The position numbers and the translations under genes are program-made. A stretch of 64,000 bases of DNA, from the NCBI GenBank assembly GCA_018806985.1, contig JADANN010000161.1, positions 99,310 through 163,309 of the forward strand, read 5' to 3'. Under the pieces are notes generated by a model. The model saw nothing but the letters and a program-made list of their open reading frames with translations. It was not told the DNA's origin and did not search any database. Positions 12,209 through 25,434 of the stretch are shown piece by piece. The stretch is from Angiostrongylus vasorum (Eukaryota; Nematoda; Chromadorea; Rhabditida; Metastrongylidae). Position 1 is the first letter of the stretch. Each line of letters starts with the position of its first letter.

Positions 12209-13900
12209 TATATATATGACGGTTCATCATCCCCCGTTTGAACCGGCTGGGCTTTTCATGATTTCAAATTTTCCACCATATCTATTTCAACTTCATTCTT
12301 TGAGTACATGCGAGATTCGAGCTTTTTCTTAACCGAAAAAGTATAGAACTAGTTAGAAAAAGGAAGAGATGGTCAAATCGAAGCAGATAAAGGACGAGAC
12401 ACATTGTCAGTTCATGGGAACACCACTGTTTGGTCAGAATTTTATTTGTGAAGCAACTTCTCCACTTCTCAGCTCTAAAGGATTCAGTCCTATCTACTCT
12501 CAGTTTCTGTTCCAGAACCAAATGATTATTTAGCTTTTCTTCCATACAGATGTTTCTCTTTTCGTATCCTTCTTCTTAATTGTGATGAAATCTTTGAACA
12601 TTTGAAAGAACCATGAGATGGTGAGTCACAGTTTTATGACTCCCTTGTTTATAACTCGATAGTCTTTCGTAGAATGAATGTGGTGCTTTTAGTTAAGTTT
12701 CTCATTTCCAATCTGATAGTGACTCATCCAAGTTTCAACAAAAAGCTGGACGATCATTCAGCTTTTCCTTCCATTCCTTTGTATTGAAACCACAAGTTTA
12801 CTAGAACGTGGATAATTATTCTGGAAAATCTCTCGGCTACTTTCGGACTAATAAATCGCATTGTTAAACACCTACGACGGATCGTTTCGGTTATGGTGCT
12901 GCATTGACAACTGAAAAGCCCATGTCATCTCCTAATAATTGCACGTTAACTTCTGATTTCAGAACAGTCAAGGTTTGACATGGCCGATCGTCGTTATTAT
13001 GAAACTCAAAAATCGCTGCGAGGTTTTTTTTTTCCGGAAACTGGTCTGTTCAGCAGACGGCACTGACTCAGATGTCTAGTCGGGTTGTTTGTCGTGCGTG
13101 TCGTTTGCGGTACTCTTCGCATATATCATCGATCTCACCCAGCACCACTGTCATTAGTAACTCATATAGTCGGGTATTTGATTGATCGTGATTCTATACT
13201 GTTCACTTTTATTGTTTGAAAACAGCCCATATACGAAACAAGCGTTTCAAAGCCGATAACCGATTGGTTGGCGAAATATTGCCGACTGCACGGATTATGA
13301 TGTCTTGTTTCCCTTAGTCCGATTCCACTGACGAAATGAACGAGTAACGCTATACACATCTGATGACGTCTACTATCGAATTCTAACGCATACATCAACC
13401 TTGACCTCGGTCTAAATGCGATTGAAACGGACTGCTACGAAGTACACTTACTTGAACTCGACTAATAAACTTTGCCAGAATTTCAAACGCTGATTTTCCT
13501 TCCTTTTGGGGGGAGTTAATCAGTGCGTTATGATGTGAAGTTTCATGTGTAATAATTTTACGTCTGCACTTATCATTAGAGAGTTGATCGGCTTCTTAAT
13601 CTAAGATAGGTCTCATTTCATTAGATAATATCCAGACGGGTCTAAAAATAAGCCAGGTAGTTCCTGGTCCCCAAGTATAAGTACAGTATTGCATGGGGTT
13701 TAATTTATATATCTGAAGAATTTAATGATGTTTCACTTCATTCACGACAAGTTCACAACGGTTCTTGTGAGATGTCTTTGATTTGTATGAAACCAGTTGT
13801 GAAAAGAATGATTACGTTCCATTAGGTCTACTTGCCTTTATAGTTCTGATATATAAAAGGTAGTTTAGTAGGTCTGGCTTATACAATGCCAGCAATCAAT
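11050..13900. other. no gene recognised; contains an AT microsatellite
   Basis: Apart from the AT repeat at 12161-12218 and a possible SINE1 scrap near 12045-12085 (CATACGTCCG.CTTCA.GACGATTC also seen at 44.09 kb), nothing coding is recognisable. Confidence 0.45.
12161..12218. repeat. (TA)n microsatellite
   Basis: About 58 bases of nearly pure alternating T and A with a TGCATA interruption near the right end. Confidence 0.95.
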
Positions 13901-13907
13901 TACCTCT

Positions 13908-13986
13908 AACGATACTTAATGAAGTGGAATGCATGCTGCATCCCTCAACGATTGATCAACACCGACAGCTTTGTCCTTTTATCCCT
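13908..13986 (+). mobile_element. SINE1 3' fragment
   Basis: Only the last 80 bases of the element remain: TTAATGAAGTGGAATGCATG, GCATCCCTCAACGATTGATC, and the terminal AGCTTTGTCCTTTTATCC. Confidence 0.7.
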
Positions 13987-13989
13987 TTT

Positions 13990-16010
13990 ACTGGTGTTGA
14001 ACTTTTCTACAGATTAGCTTTGTTGGTCGGTCACCGTAGTTACTCATATCGCAGAAGTCTGGATGTAATGATTTCAAAAATTGACACGGACACTTAATGA
14101 CATTTTATGCTGCTGAATGGTTGACTTTTATTAAGTTGACTAAATAACTCGTTACTCCATCTTCTTAACATTTTATCGGATTCGCCCATTCATTCATGCA
14201 TAAAATTTGTGGTGCTGATCAATTCCAATCATATGCACCGTAGCCATGTGTTTACAGTTAATTATTCCGATCCTATTCACATTGGAATGTGAACGTCGTC
14301 CGACGGTGATTCGTAACGTTCTCAACCGACAAATGAGTCACTTTTTCATTCGTCGACAAATCTTCCCAAACTCACTTAAACGAAGACGTAGTGCTGTGAT
14401 ATCCATCGTAGCCACTGCGAGTTTCTCTGGATCAACTATCGACCACTTTACTTTGCTCGCGTTTCGTCTCTCTTGCATTGCGCCATACTTCCCACGAACT
14501 GTTGTTTCAAATTTTCCGCATCTTGTTTTCTTTTTCTAGAGACAAGATATTGTCTAGAAATATGACTGGAAAAATGTCGAAGCTTCAGAACATTCTTTTA
14601 CAAAACGTTAACGCATTCCGGACATTATGAGCCAAATACGACTCACAATAAATTGTCCCTTGTTTTTTTTTTTTTTTCGTTGGCGCTCATATTTCAAGCA
14701 CAGAAGCGACAGAACATGTGGTCAACAAAAAACAAAACAAAAAAAAAAACAAAAACAGAACAACAAATCGGCCAACATGTCCAATTAGGTAAATGGTACC
14801 ACCGGACTTCAAACATTTCAAAGTCGATTTTTCTCGAGTTTCCAAAATTTTTATCCCAGGAAAATCTAAAATGAAATAAAATGTCTTTCTTCGAGAAGAC
14901 TACGTATAGGTTTAGACTGATGTCTTTTCTGTGACTGTGCCAACTTCTCAAGTATTCTAATTTTTAAGTTGTCAAAAAAAAACCAAGCGAAGATGAATAT
15001 TTCAATAAAGGAAAAAAGAAAGGAAAGAACAAAAACTCAATAAGACATTGAGGACATGATGGGTAAACAATTACCCCACAAATGACACGGTCAACCCCGC
15101 CTGCACTCGTATCGACATGGTCGCTGCCGCGTTGGCGACCCTGCTCAGCTCAGCGAGTGCAGTGAACGTCAGCAATCTTCTGTTATTCATATACCCTTAG
15201 TTTTCTCCTGTATTAAAAGTAAAACCAGTTGTTTCTGATAAGTATTGGCTACAGTTGGCATTTCCATTTCACTTTACAATGAGTTTAGTTGTCTATTTAA
15301 TATCGCGACATCAACAGGAAAAGACTAGTAGGAAATCGATTCAAGATAAGCAACTGCTCGACATTCCGTCATTATTCTATTTTTATTTACTACCGTTCCA
15401 AATCTTTTTTCATAGGGAGGGTAGCGGATTCACTTTTGCCAAATGATCTCCTTTATTGATATTACCAGTGTTTTAAGGTACACATCAAGTAGTCATCAAC
15501 TTTGATGTTGTTGTTACTTATTGATTTTAGTTGTTTCTTAGTGTCACTTGTTCTTTTCATGCTTAATCGATATCTTATGTTTCTTTTCTACTTCGTTTAT
15601 TGATTTTCGATGTTAAGATATGGCACTTACCTGTTCTGATATTCCGAAATTTTTATGTGCCGTACTTCTGCCGGTAAGTGATTTTTATATGGAGTTAAGA
15701 ATTTCTTCATTAATTTGAAATTTTATACTACCATCCCATATATAAAAATAGGTACTAATGGATTTGGACAATACTTAAACAGCTGCTGATGTGTGATGGT
15801 ACGGTAGTGTTCGTTGAGATAGAGTCCGGAAATTTGACTCATTCAGCAGCTTCTACACTGTGTGTTGTCGAACGATGTCTGTCCTTTTTTCATAACGCGT
15901 CACTACCATCTAAAAATTCACAACGTTCATTCAGAAGTTTTTTGGTTTCTTACCAATTATGATACGGTTCAGAAGAACCTCAAACAAATGCATGAAATAC
16001 GTGTCTTTCG
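13990..16010. other. no gene recognised
   Basis: Homopolymer T and A tracts at 14660-14760. A 97-codon + frame (14246-14539) starts with a hydrophobic stretch but has no recognisable family or splice signals, and I do not call it a gene. Confidence 0.4.
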
Positions 16011-16014
16011 CCAG

Positions 16015-16285
16015 CTGGTGCTGCCCTAGGCCAACCATGGTTCGAATCCCTATGAACTCGGCAGATTAGTACAAAGGTTGTCTGAGAAACGGTCCTTCCG
16101 ATCCAAAAGAGCGACGATTACTTGTGTTAAAGACCAGGCCACGCTCTGGCAGAGCTAACACATGATTTTGGAGGAATCAACTCGAGTAGGATTCAGCAGC
16201 ATTCCTAAGCAAGATAAAATCATCGAACAGCGGTTCAAGCCACGGAAAAATTTGTACGCCCTCATAGATGGCAGACATAGGCCAG
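16015..16285 (+). mobile_element. diverged tRNA-SINE, SINE2-like
   Basis: A B-box-like CATGGTTCGAATCCC is followed about 190 bases later by GATAAAATCATCGAACAGCG and CAAGCCACGGAAAAATTTG, which align loosely to the SINE2 segment around CTCAAGCAGCAGCCGAAGCC. An old copy or a sister family. Confidence 0.4.
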
Positions 16286-16534
16286 TAAATTGATTGAAAG
16301 AAGTTCTGTTATCTCCACAAGACATAAAGTCGTATCATATAAATGATAAATAAGCATGAAGCAAATGAAGGAATAAAAATCTGCGAGAATTCTAGATAAA
16401 AATAGGCTACCATTGTCTAGAAGTCGATGTTCGAAAGCATCATGTCCTCACCCAACAGGTAATCCAGCTATGATTAAGTGTCTTTTCTGTGAGCTTATGC
16501 TATAAATACACCGTGAGTTCATAGCATTGCAAAT

Positions 16535-16725
16535 CACCCAGGCTGAAAAGAACTCAACATTTTCATCCGGAAGCCTAGCTGAGGGTAAACCAATGCCTTG
16601 AATTGCTACGATCCTCTCAGAAACCTAATCGTAAAGTGACGAATCTCCGTTCGATCCGTGAAGGCCAGCAATTGGTTGTGGCCATGACCTGGAAGCGTCG
16701 TAGCACAGGTTTATCGAGACTCTAG
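16535..16725 (+). mobile_element. F3 remnant, diverged
   Basis: Ordered similarity to F3: CACCCAGGCTGAAAAGAACTC, CATCCGGAAGCCTAGCTGAG, CCAATGCC, then GCAATTGGTTGTGGCCATGACC. The head and tail are missing. Confidence 0.5.
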
Positions 16726-17149
16726 GAGAAAAAAACTCCCAGATTAGCAACATACTAGTTCATTTGAGAGCGTATTGAGATTCCCACGGGAGGATGGGTC
16801 ATTCCAGTGTTCACAGAAGTAAATATTTTTTGTGAAGCGCTAAATGTGACGAAAAGGTTTGCTCAAATGTTCTTGTTTTCCGCATCGGAAAGAAAACTGA
16901 TGGTCTCCTCAAACGTCTCGCGTCAGCTCATTATTGCTCACCAGTGTTTTCATTCCGACTTCACTTCTCTATATCGACTTTCGTAATTGCGAGAAACCAC
17001 CAGTAACATGATTATCTTGCATGACACAATAGTTAATTACGACCTATCTAACGAAAGAATACGAGCAAAAGGTTAAGAAGGACGTGGAAGGCAAAAATAC
17101 TGGAATTTTTAGGAATTGTTCCATAAAAAAGGATAGGAAAAATGTGGCA

Positions 17150-17295
17150 TCCCTGTCTTTGTATCGAGTCCGATCATCATCACTAGAGCATCTCTCGAAT
17201 GAGGCATACTCAACTGGTGACGCTGTTTTATACAGGATGCTGGTTGTTGACAATAGTGATTGTCCGGTGATAACAATTTGTTTTTCCTAGACAAT
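17150..17295 (+). mobile_element. MITE-A, 3' half
   Basis: Shares GAGTCCGATC, GAGCATCTCTCGAATGAGGC, TTTTATACAGGATG and GTTGTTGACAATAGTGATTGTCCG with the copies at 18.7 and 26.8 kb. The left terminus is missing. Confidence 0.55.
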
Positions 17296-17299
17296 CCGT

Positions 17300-18685
17300 C
17301 CCGCAGAAGTTGGTACTATTATCAGCTGTTCCATGCAGTTCTCTTCCAACAAAGCAAAATAGTAACGAAAACCATGAATAGTGGTTTCGCTTACTACGGC
17401 GTACACCACGTCAGGAGTCAGAAGACGATGAAAATTTTCGTCATTGAAGGTTTTTTAACATATCTTAGGTTTGAATGCATGTAAGCTTTGAGCTAATGGA
17501 ACTTGTGCTTTAGATGTATTACGCTTTAGAAGACGGTTATACCATTATTACTAAATTAATGTCGGTCCTCTCTTAGCCGAAAATTTAAACCTAGTGTGTT
17601 TTTCTTTGATACAAATTGATGGTCAGTGAAGACGAAACTTAGCTTCCACAAAGGGAAACGTACAGCGACATTCCTTTTATGATGAAAGTCGGAATGGTTA
17701 ACAATGAACGATTATAGTGCACTTCGTTTTTTATTTACACGGCAGAGACGAATGTTGAATTTCTGTGGCAATTGCACATTAATTAAACAGAAGAGACGAT
17801 TTCTCTATATCAACAGACGCTCGATGTTGGCCCATTCAGGAAAGGAGGAAAAACAATAGGCAAAAGTGCTTAATATCTAAACAGCAGCACATATTTGGAC
17901 GAGAGCTGTTAGTGGTGGTTGCGCACCCACAGTATAGCACACTTAGGTATGGAAATTCTGTTAAGAATGGACTTAGAGAGATTACGAATAAACATTTGTA
18001 TGTATTGATTCAACATTACACATTGTGCTGATTCCAGCACTTGTTTTCGATTTATTTCCTCGCGCATATCATCGACGAAAGTTTTCGGATATTTGTACAG
18101 GGTCTTAAGACTCTGCTTCTTGAGGATTTTTGACCTTTTTTCACGAATGTCGTTTAGTTGTTGTCCAGACGATTTTACCTGGAACCATTGGAAAGGAAAC
18201 CAGAGAAGTTTTGTGCAATTCTTCGATCCCAAAAGTATGGAAACCTTGGTTGACCCTGGCGAGGCCGAACTGGTGCCTTGTGTGTGTTCAACGGCATCTC
18301 TACCACAATGCAACCCGCCTTTAGGTTAACCAATTTCAACGTTTATATAGACTATGGAAAATCAGGAAGGGATTAAGAAACTAGTTTCTACAAAGGATAA
18401 GAAACCAAGCGTTCGGCGTCGATCAATTTCTGAACGATGCGGGATCCAATCGACTCTATCAACGGTTATATACACTATCAACAAGTTTTTTGCTCAGCCT
18501 TTCTAACACTGTCTTTACGGCTATCGATTCCTTCGACTTTGCGAGTTTTCGGTAGCACTCTTTAATGCATAACATGTCGCAAATTTTGCAAATATAGTAT
18601 ATATGTGGAAAATCGGTCTCATGAATATTGGGTAATACGGTTTTTCTCAGTTTGAGTCGCAGTCAAGTACAGTGTTGATATGTAT
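17300..18685. other. no gene recognised
   Basis: A 134-codon minus-strand frame (17909-18313) overlaps 64-78-codon + frames. None shows a family motif, and splice context is unclear. Left unassigned. Confidence 0.4.
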
Positions 18686-18689
18686 TTTC

Positions 18690-18978
18690 TCATCGATAAG
18701 CTAGCAAAAGATTGACAAATAACTTTATCCGGCTAATGTTTCCACGTCTTCGTCTTCCTCAGTGTTTCATCGGTTGATGAATTGAGATGATGGTCCACAG
18801 TCGTTCGTAATCTCGATGTGGTGTGTTCGCTGTCCTACTGAGTTGGTCCTTCTTTAGTGGAGCACCGGTCAAGCGAGGTAACCTCACATAGCGATACTCT
18901 TTTATGCAGGACGGTTGTCGAAGATAGCGATTGTCCGTTGACAACAATGAACCCAATATTAGCTTGCCAATGAAAGAA
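18690..18978 (+). mobile_element. MITE-A, most complete copy, with terminal inverted repeats
   Basis: Left end CATCGATAAGCTAGCAAAAG matches, in reverse complement, the right end TATTAGCTTGCCAATG. The corresponding left end of the 26.86 kb copy is CATTGACAAGCTAACACG, which fits the right end even better. The interior has CCACGTCTTCGTC, GATGGTCCACAGTCGTTCG and AGTGGAGCACCGG. About 285 bases and no coding capacity, as expected for a non-autonomous DNA transposon. Target-site duplications were not resolved. Confidence 0.6.
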
Positions 18979-18999
18979 TGCATATTGATTGGTTATGCC

Positions 19000-21900
19000 G
19001 AGGTTAAAGGAAAGTCGGTTTTCGAAATAATGTTGAAATTCCCATCAGTAGCTTTACATTAGTTCTGATGTTCAACATATGAAGATGAAATTCTTGCAAT
19101 TTTACGATGTTTCATACCTAATCATCAAAATCGACGAAATCAGTAGCAGTGAGAATTCGAGTGAGAAAGACGGCAACAAAAATATTCTAGACAGAGAGAT
19201 TATTTTGTCGTAGATAATTTGCCAACTTTTCAAATCTACTTAACTGATGAGCACGTGTAATGGAGTAGTAGGAGATGACCTGCAGTAGACATGTGGTCCG
19301 TCTTTGGTTCAATCCCGGACAACGTGAAGGCTTTACCAACGTCAAAAGCTTGCTAATTATTTATCCTTCGGACGATATTGATATCTACACTGCCATGTAT
19401 CGCACCGTATAGAAGTGTGCTTTTCTTTAATGGAATTTTGAATTCAGTTCGAACTTAACTCAATTTGATGACAAACGTTTCCAGCCACTCGGTGTTTTCT
19501 TCGAGAAGGGTTGTACGTATCATTTGGCGATTTGCATCCTACTCACGATACTCGGCTATATTCCTGGAATCATCTATGCATGTTATGTTATTCTCGCTTA
19601 CTAAACAAAACTGCCTACAATGAACGCTTCAATGTACTTCCGAGCTAAATCGAAGCCTGTAACATTCCGTATCTGTGGATGATGTCATCGAATACCTGAG
19701 TACTAGTGTTCGGTTTCGATTTCACATCATAATCACTCACTATGTTTGTTTTTCTTCGTTTAAAATATGCATCACATGTTGAGCGTGTCTGGATAATGTT
19801 TTTGTTCCTGTTCTTTTTTTGACGAGAATGGAAAGCCTTCAATAAAAATGCAACATTATTATCTCTGCCATACTGTGTCTTTTTGCCAGATATCCGATGT
19901 CGATTACGTCAGAAGAATATCGGAGAACGTATGAATCTTTTCTGTGGCCTTAGGAAGCAGAAAAAATGGAAAACAAAATTAGGAACAAGCATGAGTAATG
20001 AATTTGTTAGTGACATCATTTTTCCTCTCCATTTCAAAAGGAATTCGAATTCTCCTAGATGTGAAATATTTACACGGAGGAATAATTCCTCACATCCGAT
20101 GATTCAGAGCATTTTTTCTACTATTTATTTCGATGATAGCAATATCATTGAAATGCCTCAAATTGAATATATCTGTCACCACTACGGTATGCAAAAAGCA
20201 AATGACCATGAAAAACTAGCTTTCGCTTGCCTGACGTGAATGACTCATATCAAGGCCGACTAATAAGTTTATATATGCCTAAAAAACTCTGTTCTGGGTC
20301 ATGTTTCGGTGATATCGTTATGTTCAGATCTGCTCTGAATGGAGTGGAACACCGCGTATATTTAGATTAGTAGAGTAATCCTAGCTTTTACACATGGTGG
20401 TTCCTGATCGAATGTATTTTCAACAATGTATCAAAAGAATAAGGTGAAGCGTTTTTATTGCCAAACAACTGGTATGCTGAAGAAGAAACAATCGAAGATC
20501 ATAGGTCCATTGACGGAGCACTTATGTATGCACTACGTAAGAATGCCGAAACTGCCTTGGTTTACATTAAAAACTTCTGATCTTATGCTCAATCCTGCTT
20601 ACCAAGTATTCATGAAAAAGGTCTTGAAGTTTACGGAATCTGCAAGTCATTTTATTAGTATGTACTGCAGAATATTCGCGAATGAATACAATCAACGGTG
20701 TGAACTTAATAAGGAGTTGGAAGACCATCAAAGAAGGTCATGTACGAAAAATTGCCGTTCATAATCTTCGTATTGTATGCATTACCAAAGCGTGGGTAGC
20801 TCAATCTTAGGGATGCCGCCCAATATAAGCGAAGCTCTAGCTCGGTCGAGCCCAGGGCAAAGCAGGCAGCATTCTTCTGGTGTCTCGAAATTAGCACCAA
20901 GTGCGCCTGGAATCAACTCACTCCCTGTGATTTGAAAAAGCTTGATGCACCACTGATGAATGTGAAAACCATTGCTTTTCCGTGATTTCGACAGAAATGA
21001 AATCGACCATTATTGAAAGACACATGGACAATGAAAAAAGGTCCTCGATCAAGAGCCGGATCGACACCGAAATCTGAAGCCGATCTTGGATGATGGGTAT
21101 GAAGAACGAATTGGGGTTTAAAAAAAGCGCCATCCATCGAATGCAACTCTTTCACCGAGAGATGCGCATTAAGTTGGCGTTTAGAGTAGGCACCACTTCA
21201 TCCGAATATGGGGCATAACGGATTAAACGGAGAACCAAAAGCGAATCCTTTAGTTGATGCTATTAAGATGTAAAGCCACATTCAAGGAACGGATATATGT
21301 CTGTGGTTCAGGAATGAAGCAGACGGTCGGCAGGCAAGTGGCTATCTCCATCAAGTGTGTGGGTGCTTAGGAAGTACGAACCAGTGGGAAATCTAAGGGA
21401 AAGGCTAACCTTCCGTGACTAATTCACGATCTCTCATAAAGTGTAGAACAACTTCGCCAACATAGTTCCTCTATGGAACTATCGTTGACATTATGAGGGC
21501 GGTCTAAGAAGATAGCAAGAAAAGGCTAGGTTTAATGACGAAACGGTAAACCTTTGGTAGGAGAGGAACTAGTGCAATTTTATCAACAAGACCCAACCTT
21601 TTGCGCTTATATAATCCAATATTCTTGAATGGATAAGCTTGTAAATATCTAAAAAGAATGCCATAATATCATTCAGATTATTTGGTTGCGTGCGTACTTG
21701 CTGCTTTTGCGGCTGACGAAACCAACGTTGCCGTTTCAGACATTCTTGCAGAGTCGTGAAAATAAGGCCTCCTGTGATTTTCTTTAAGAACTAGTGATCC
21801 ACTGTATTCTTAGCTACCAAACACGATTTGTTACTCTACTCCTCCACTGACCAAAAACGCTGACGTTTCGGAGGACTTCGCTTTCTTCAGAGCCTAGAAA

Positions 21901-22855
21901 GGTCAAATTGACTGCAATCTACTGAGCCAAACACCTCCATAACCTAAATAAAAAAAGCGAAAATATGATTTCAATCGCATTGGAAACAAAGTAAACATTT
22001 GCAAGACCTCTACGCAATCAACTTATCTAACCAAAATTTCTGAGATCAGGATATTTTGGAAATATCTTCTTATTCAAACACTGGATTGAAAACATCGCTT
22101 TATCATAGAAGCAGTCCTACAGAAGTGAACAGTACCACAAGTACGTTATTTATGAGCCCCCAATCTAGTGATTTAACCTTTTTAACCAATATTCTTTGGA
22201 AGATTATCAGCACCGCTCACAGCACGACAAAAAACACAGACCAGATCTGGTTTGGAAAAGTTTAACACTCTAAAAAATTCCGCTCATGAGAAATTATCAT
22301 GAACCAACAACTGTCACAAACCTTCGATTGATGTTTCTATCAGATCAAGCTAAATATCCCCCTCTAGTTGCTCTGCTAATCTTGGGAAAGGTCAACAAGG
22401 GGATAACAACGCTAGGAATGGTAAATCTGTCCACACCTGCACAAATAAAAGAGATCAGCAAAGTAGTTGTAAATCACTCCTCAAATCACTAGTCCCCACC
22501 CTCAGTCGCCCTGACGAAACCTATGACATAGAAAGTACCTAAGGAAAATTCACGCACAAACCAGCGATAATGAATAGATTATATCCTGATGTTTTGATAG
22601 AAGAACGAATTATCACCGTTTCTTTTCAATAGGTCGAAAAAGTCCTGGATAAATCGTGCAATTATCTAACGATCTCTGGTATCTTAGAAAAACATTTGAA
22701 AGATTATCAGATTAGTGTTGGCTAAGCAGAACCAGAAGGATATCCCCATTCCAAAATTGAAACAATGTAGGCTTTTTGCTACGACCAACGTGTTGGCGGA
22801 TTGAAGGCAGGCTCTCTGTAGAGCATGTTACTAGCATACGTCGTGTAACATTCCG
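19000..22855. other. no gene recognised; several unassigned open frames
   Basis: Contains + frames of 118 codons (19883-20239) and 112 codons (20426-20764), and short ones near 22056-22492. They look loosely protein-like but show no domain and no splice chain I can defend. Near 19300 there is a B-box-like TTGGTTCAATCCCGG, perhaps a SINE scrap also seen near 29165. Confidence 0.35.
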
Positions 22856-22857
22856 AG

Positions 22858-23195
22858 CAGGGGCGGATAGCACAGTGATAGTGATGTCCGTCATCACGAG
22901 CATGGTGCTAATTCGATTCCGCTCCACGCCAACCAAGCCCCCTCATCCATCCGCGGTCGGGAAATTGGTACCGGACTTGTCTGGGAGGAAATCACTCTCT
23001 GCAATACAATTGGGAACACTCCTGCCCGGTTGCTCGACCACCATTCTAGGATATTCAAGATTAAATGGAAAATCCTCAAGCAGCAACCGAAGCCACGCGT
23101 AAAGTGGAAGATCTTCGTGGATAATGGATGCGACGAAAGGAGACGAATGTGAGAAGTGCTGGGACTCGCACAGTAGACGTGAAAATGGGTCAAAA
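22858..23195 (+). mobile_element. SINE2 copy
   Basis: GGGGCGGATAGCACAGTGATAGTG head, CATCACGAGCATGGTGCTAATTCGATTCCGC, the shared body with GGTACCGGACTTGTC, and the LINE-like 3' end AAGTGCTGGGACTCGCACAG followed by GTGAAAATGGGTC. Confidence 0.8.
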
Positions 23196-23588
23196 TAACA
23201 AAAAGAAATTTTTCTGAGTACTATCAATTGACATATTCTCCTTCTCCACAACAAATAGTGTTGTACACGACAATGAGTCGTCATCTCTATCAGTGATATC
23301 AAATCTAGAAAGAAACACTAGTAAGAATTTGCGTCCTTGCATAATGCTATATATAACGTCTTCGCTCGAGACATCGGAGTCTTGAACATCCCTCACAAGC
23401 TCATCTTGTTCGCCCATCTCTGATTCACTGCCTTCAACTACTGGGAAAACCTGCGAATGTTCTCTATCAATCGAACTATCGTCACGTATAAAAGACGTTG
23501 ATATCTGTAACAACGGCCAGTGATGACAAGGATTAATTTTTGGAAGCAAAGCTACAAGGAACAGTAAGCTGTGCCTTAAGAAGACCAA
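23190..23588 (-). CDS. unassigned open frame, hydrophobic start and acidic body
   Basis: A 132-codon open frame without an ATG at its start. The opening codons encode a hydrophobic run (FLRHSLLFLVALL) like a signal peptide, followed by an acidic, serine-rich stretch (EGSESEMGEQDELV). A CTTTTCACAAG sequence just upstream could be a splice acceptor, and GAC|GTTATATA inside could be a donor. It might be one exon of a secreted-protein gene or chance. No family recognised, and the right part overlaps the end of a SINE2 copy. Confidence 0.2.
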   Translation of the reverse strand: MVFLRHSLLFLVALLPKINPCHHWPLLQISTSFIRDDSSIDREHSQVFPVVEGSESEMGEQDELVRDVQDSDVSSEDVIYSIMQGRKFLLVFLSRFDITDRDDDSLSCTTLFVVEKENMSIDSTQKNFFLLF

Positions 23589-23599
23589 CTTGTGAAAAG

Positions 23600-24800
23600 A
23601 CTACAAACAGACACACAAATAATGAGCTAAAAGGTTCTTTCTGATTGGGAGAAAAGAATAAAATATTCCAAAACACAATGTTGTCGCTTTTTTATTACTG
23701 CCTATTCTTTTTCTAATGGCAAGGTATTATGTGAATTTGTAAATATCTCAGCGTCATTATGGTCGTACTCCGAAACAATTAAATTCCTGAACAAGTATAA
23801 CAAAATAGAAGGAAATAACCTTTGAAAAGTGGTTTAGATACAATACTGTAACAATATGAAGCCGTTTCCAACATCAAAACTTGGGAAATAATCGAGATTC
23901 GCGGCATTAAACACTAAGTTGAGAAAGCAGGCTTAGAGCAGAGTTGTATCCTTCACGTTGAATAGTCTGTGTTCACGAGTAGTTGTGAAACCTAATGTAC
24001 CACCTTCAGTTGACTTGTACGTTGCTGGAAGCATTCAGAAAAAATTCCACAGAGTTTGATAGCTCATCACCAACTGATCTCTTTCCCATGAACCGTTTCT
24101 CGTTTCTACTACTGCCTGACCAGCGACTTCTGTTACGGGAAGGATTTCGTCAGCAGTTCCAAGATTATTTAGAGGTTCGCCATCTAATTATTCTTTTGCT
24201 CCATCTACCGAATTGTGCTGGCTGTGAGGTAATGGCTAGTGTTTACGATTCTCGGAAGTCAACCTGACCTATGCTTTGCATTGGAGCGTTGTGTGGGGGA
24301 AGAGATGAATTTCCTTCGAGGTTTTTAACAAGGGTAAAACCACACGCATTGCATTTCACGTCTCATTGAGCTCTTTTGTTTAGTTTTCTATTATATTTGC
24401 TAGACATATTCGATAGGCCTTTAACGTCGTCGATTGGAGTGGAGGAGTGTACATCTTAATCCATTATTTATCGTGCCAAGGATTTTTTCCTCAAGAACTT
24501 GGTCCGAACTCAGAAAGAACTGAATTTTAAGAAAAATTCCCAGTTTGCTTAGAAATGGATGAGCACCACTGCTTTGATGTAATTTCTATAGCAATTAGTC
24601 TGCGAGATTGAATCGAATCATAATAAAAAAAATTCCATTAAAATAACACTCACTCCTAACTTCTTACTCTGTTTAAATCAACGTAAACAAAGCGCGTTGA
24701 CGCAGAAAAGATAGACATCTGCGACATCGGCAACAGCAGCCTAATCTGACTGCTGTCTCTTATAAGCACTTCACTCGAGTCAACTTCAACAGGATTGAGA
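23600..24800. other. no gene recognised; one MITE-B terminus
   Basis: The CTGCCTATTC terminus of MITE-B is at 23698-23707, without a clear partner end. A 90-codon + frame at 23995-24267 has no recognisable motif. Confidence 0.4.
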
Positions 24801-24814
24801 AGACGCTAGATGAA

Positions 24815-25430
24815 GGACTTAAGTGTGCAAGCATGGTTTGGAAAAGGGAGAGTTCTTTCTTCCCCATAGCCTCACGTTCATCGACATGAGAAAGAGTCTA
24901 GACTCACTTAAGATCGAAGCGCTGATAGATGTGGACAGCGAGGGCTACGGCAATCGCTGTGTAAGCAGAACCACTCCACGTTATCGAACGCTCAATCGAC
25001 AGGACGGCTCTGGTAGAAACTTGGATAGCACAACTGAGAACGGAAAATCCATCCCACTTATGTCAACGATTAAAAATCAAAGATGTCGTTCTGTACGCCA
25101 AACAGTCGAAGATAAGGTGGGTCGGACACGTAATGCGTATGAATGACAACCGACATAGGACAGCCGTTGACGGCTGGGTTACTTGTGATGTCAAACGCGC
25201 AGGATTAGCTCTAATGCGATAGTCAGAGATGACTACAAAAAACCCTAGAAGGAAAATCTGGTGCCAACGAGTCCTTAGAGTGCACAGAACTCATCGTTTC
25301 CCCCAGATAAGGAAAAATGTAAAAGCTACTGGGGATCGCTCGAGTCACTCGACAGATGGGAGCAGTTACACAGGGTATGATCTATTTGAAATTCCAGGAA
25401 ATCCTAATATATCTGCAACATGACTGACAT
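24815..25430 (+). mobile_element. LINE-B, decayed RT C-terminal region
   Basis: The conceptual protein, read through several shifts, has the order ...RQTVEDKVGRTRNAYE / GHVMRMNDNRHRTAVDGW..., followed by a TGDRSSHSTDGS segment. The same order occurs at 61.2-61.7 kb. This is the region after the RT domain of a non-LTR element that I recognise from strongylid nematode genomes (a GHVMRMNDNRWTRAVSDW-like motif). Stops and shifts abound, so it is dead. Confidence 0.6.
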
Positions 25431-25434
25431 CACC

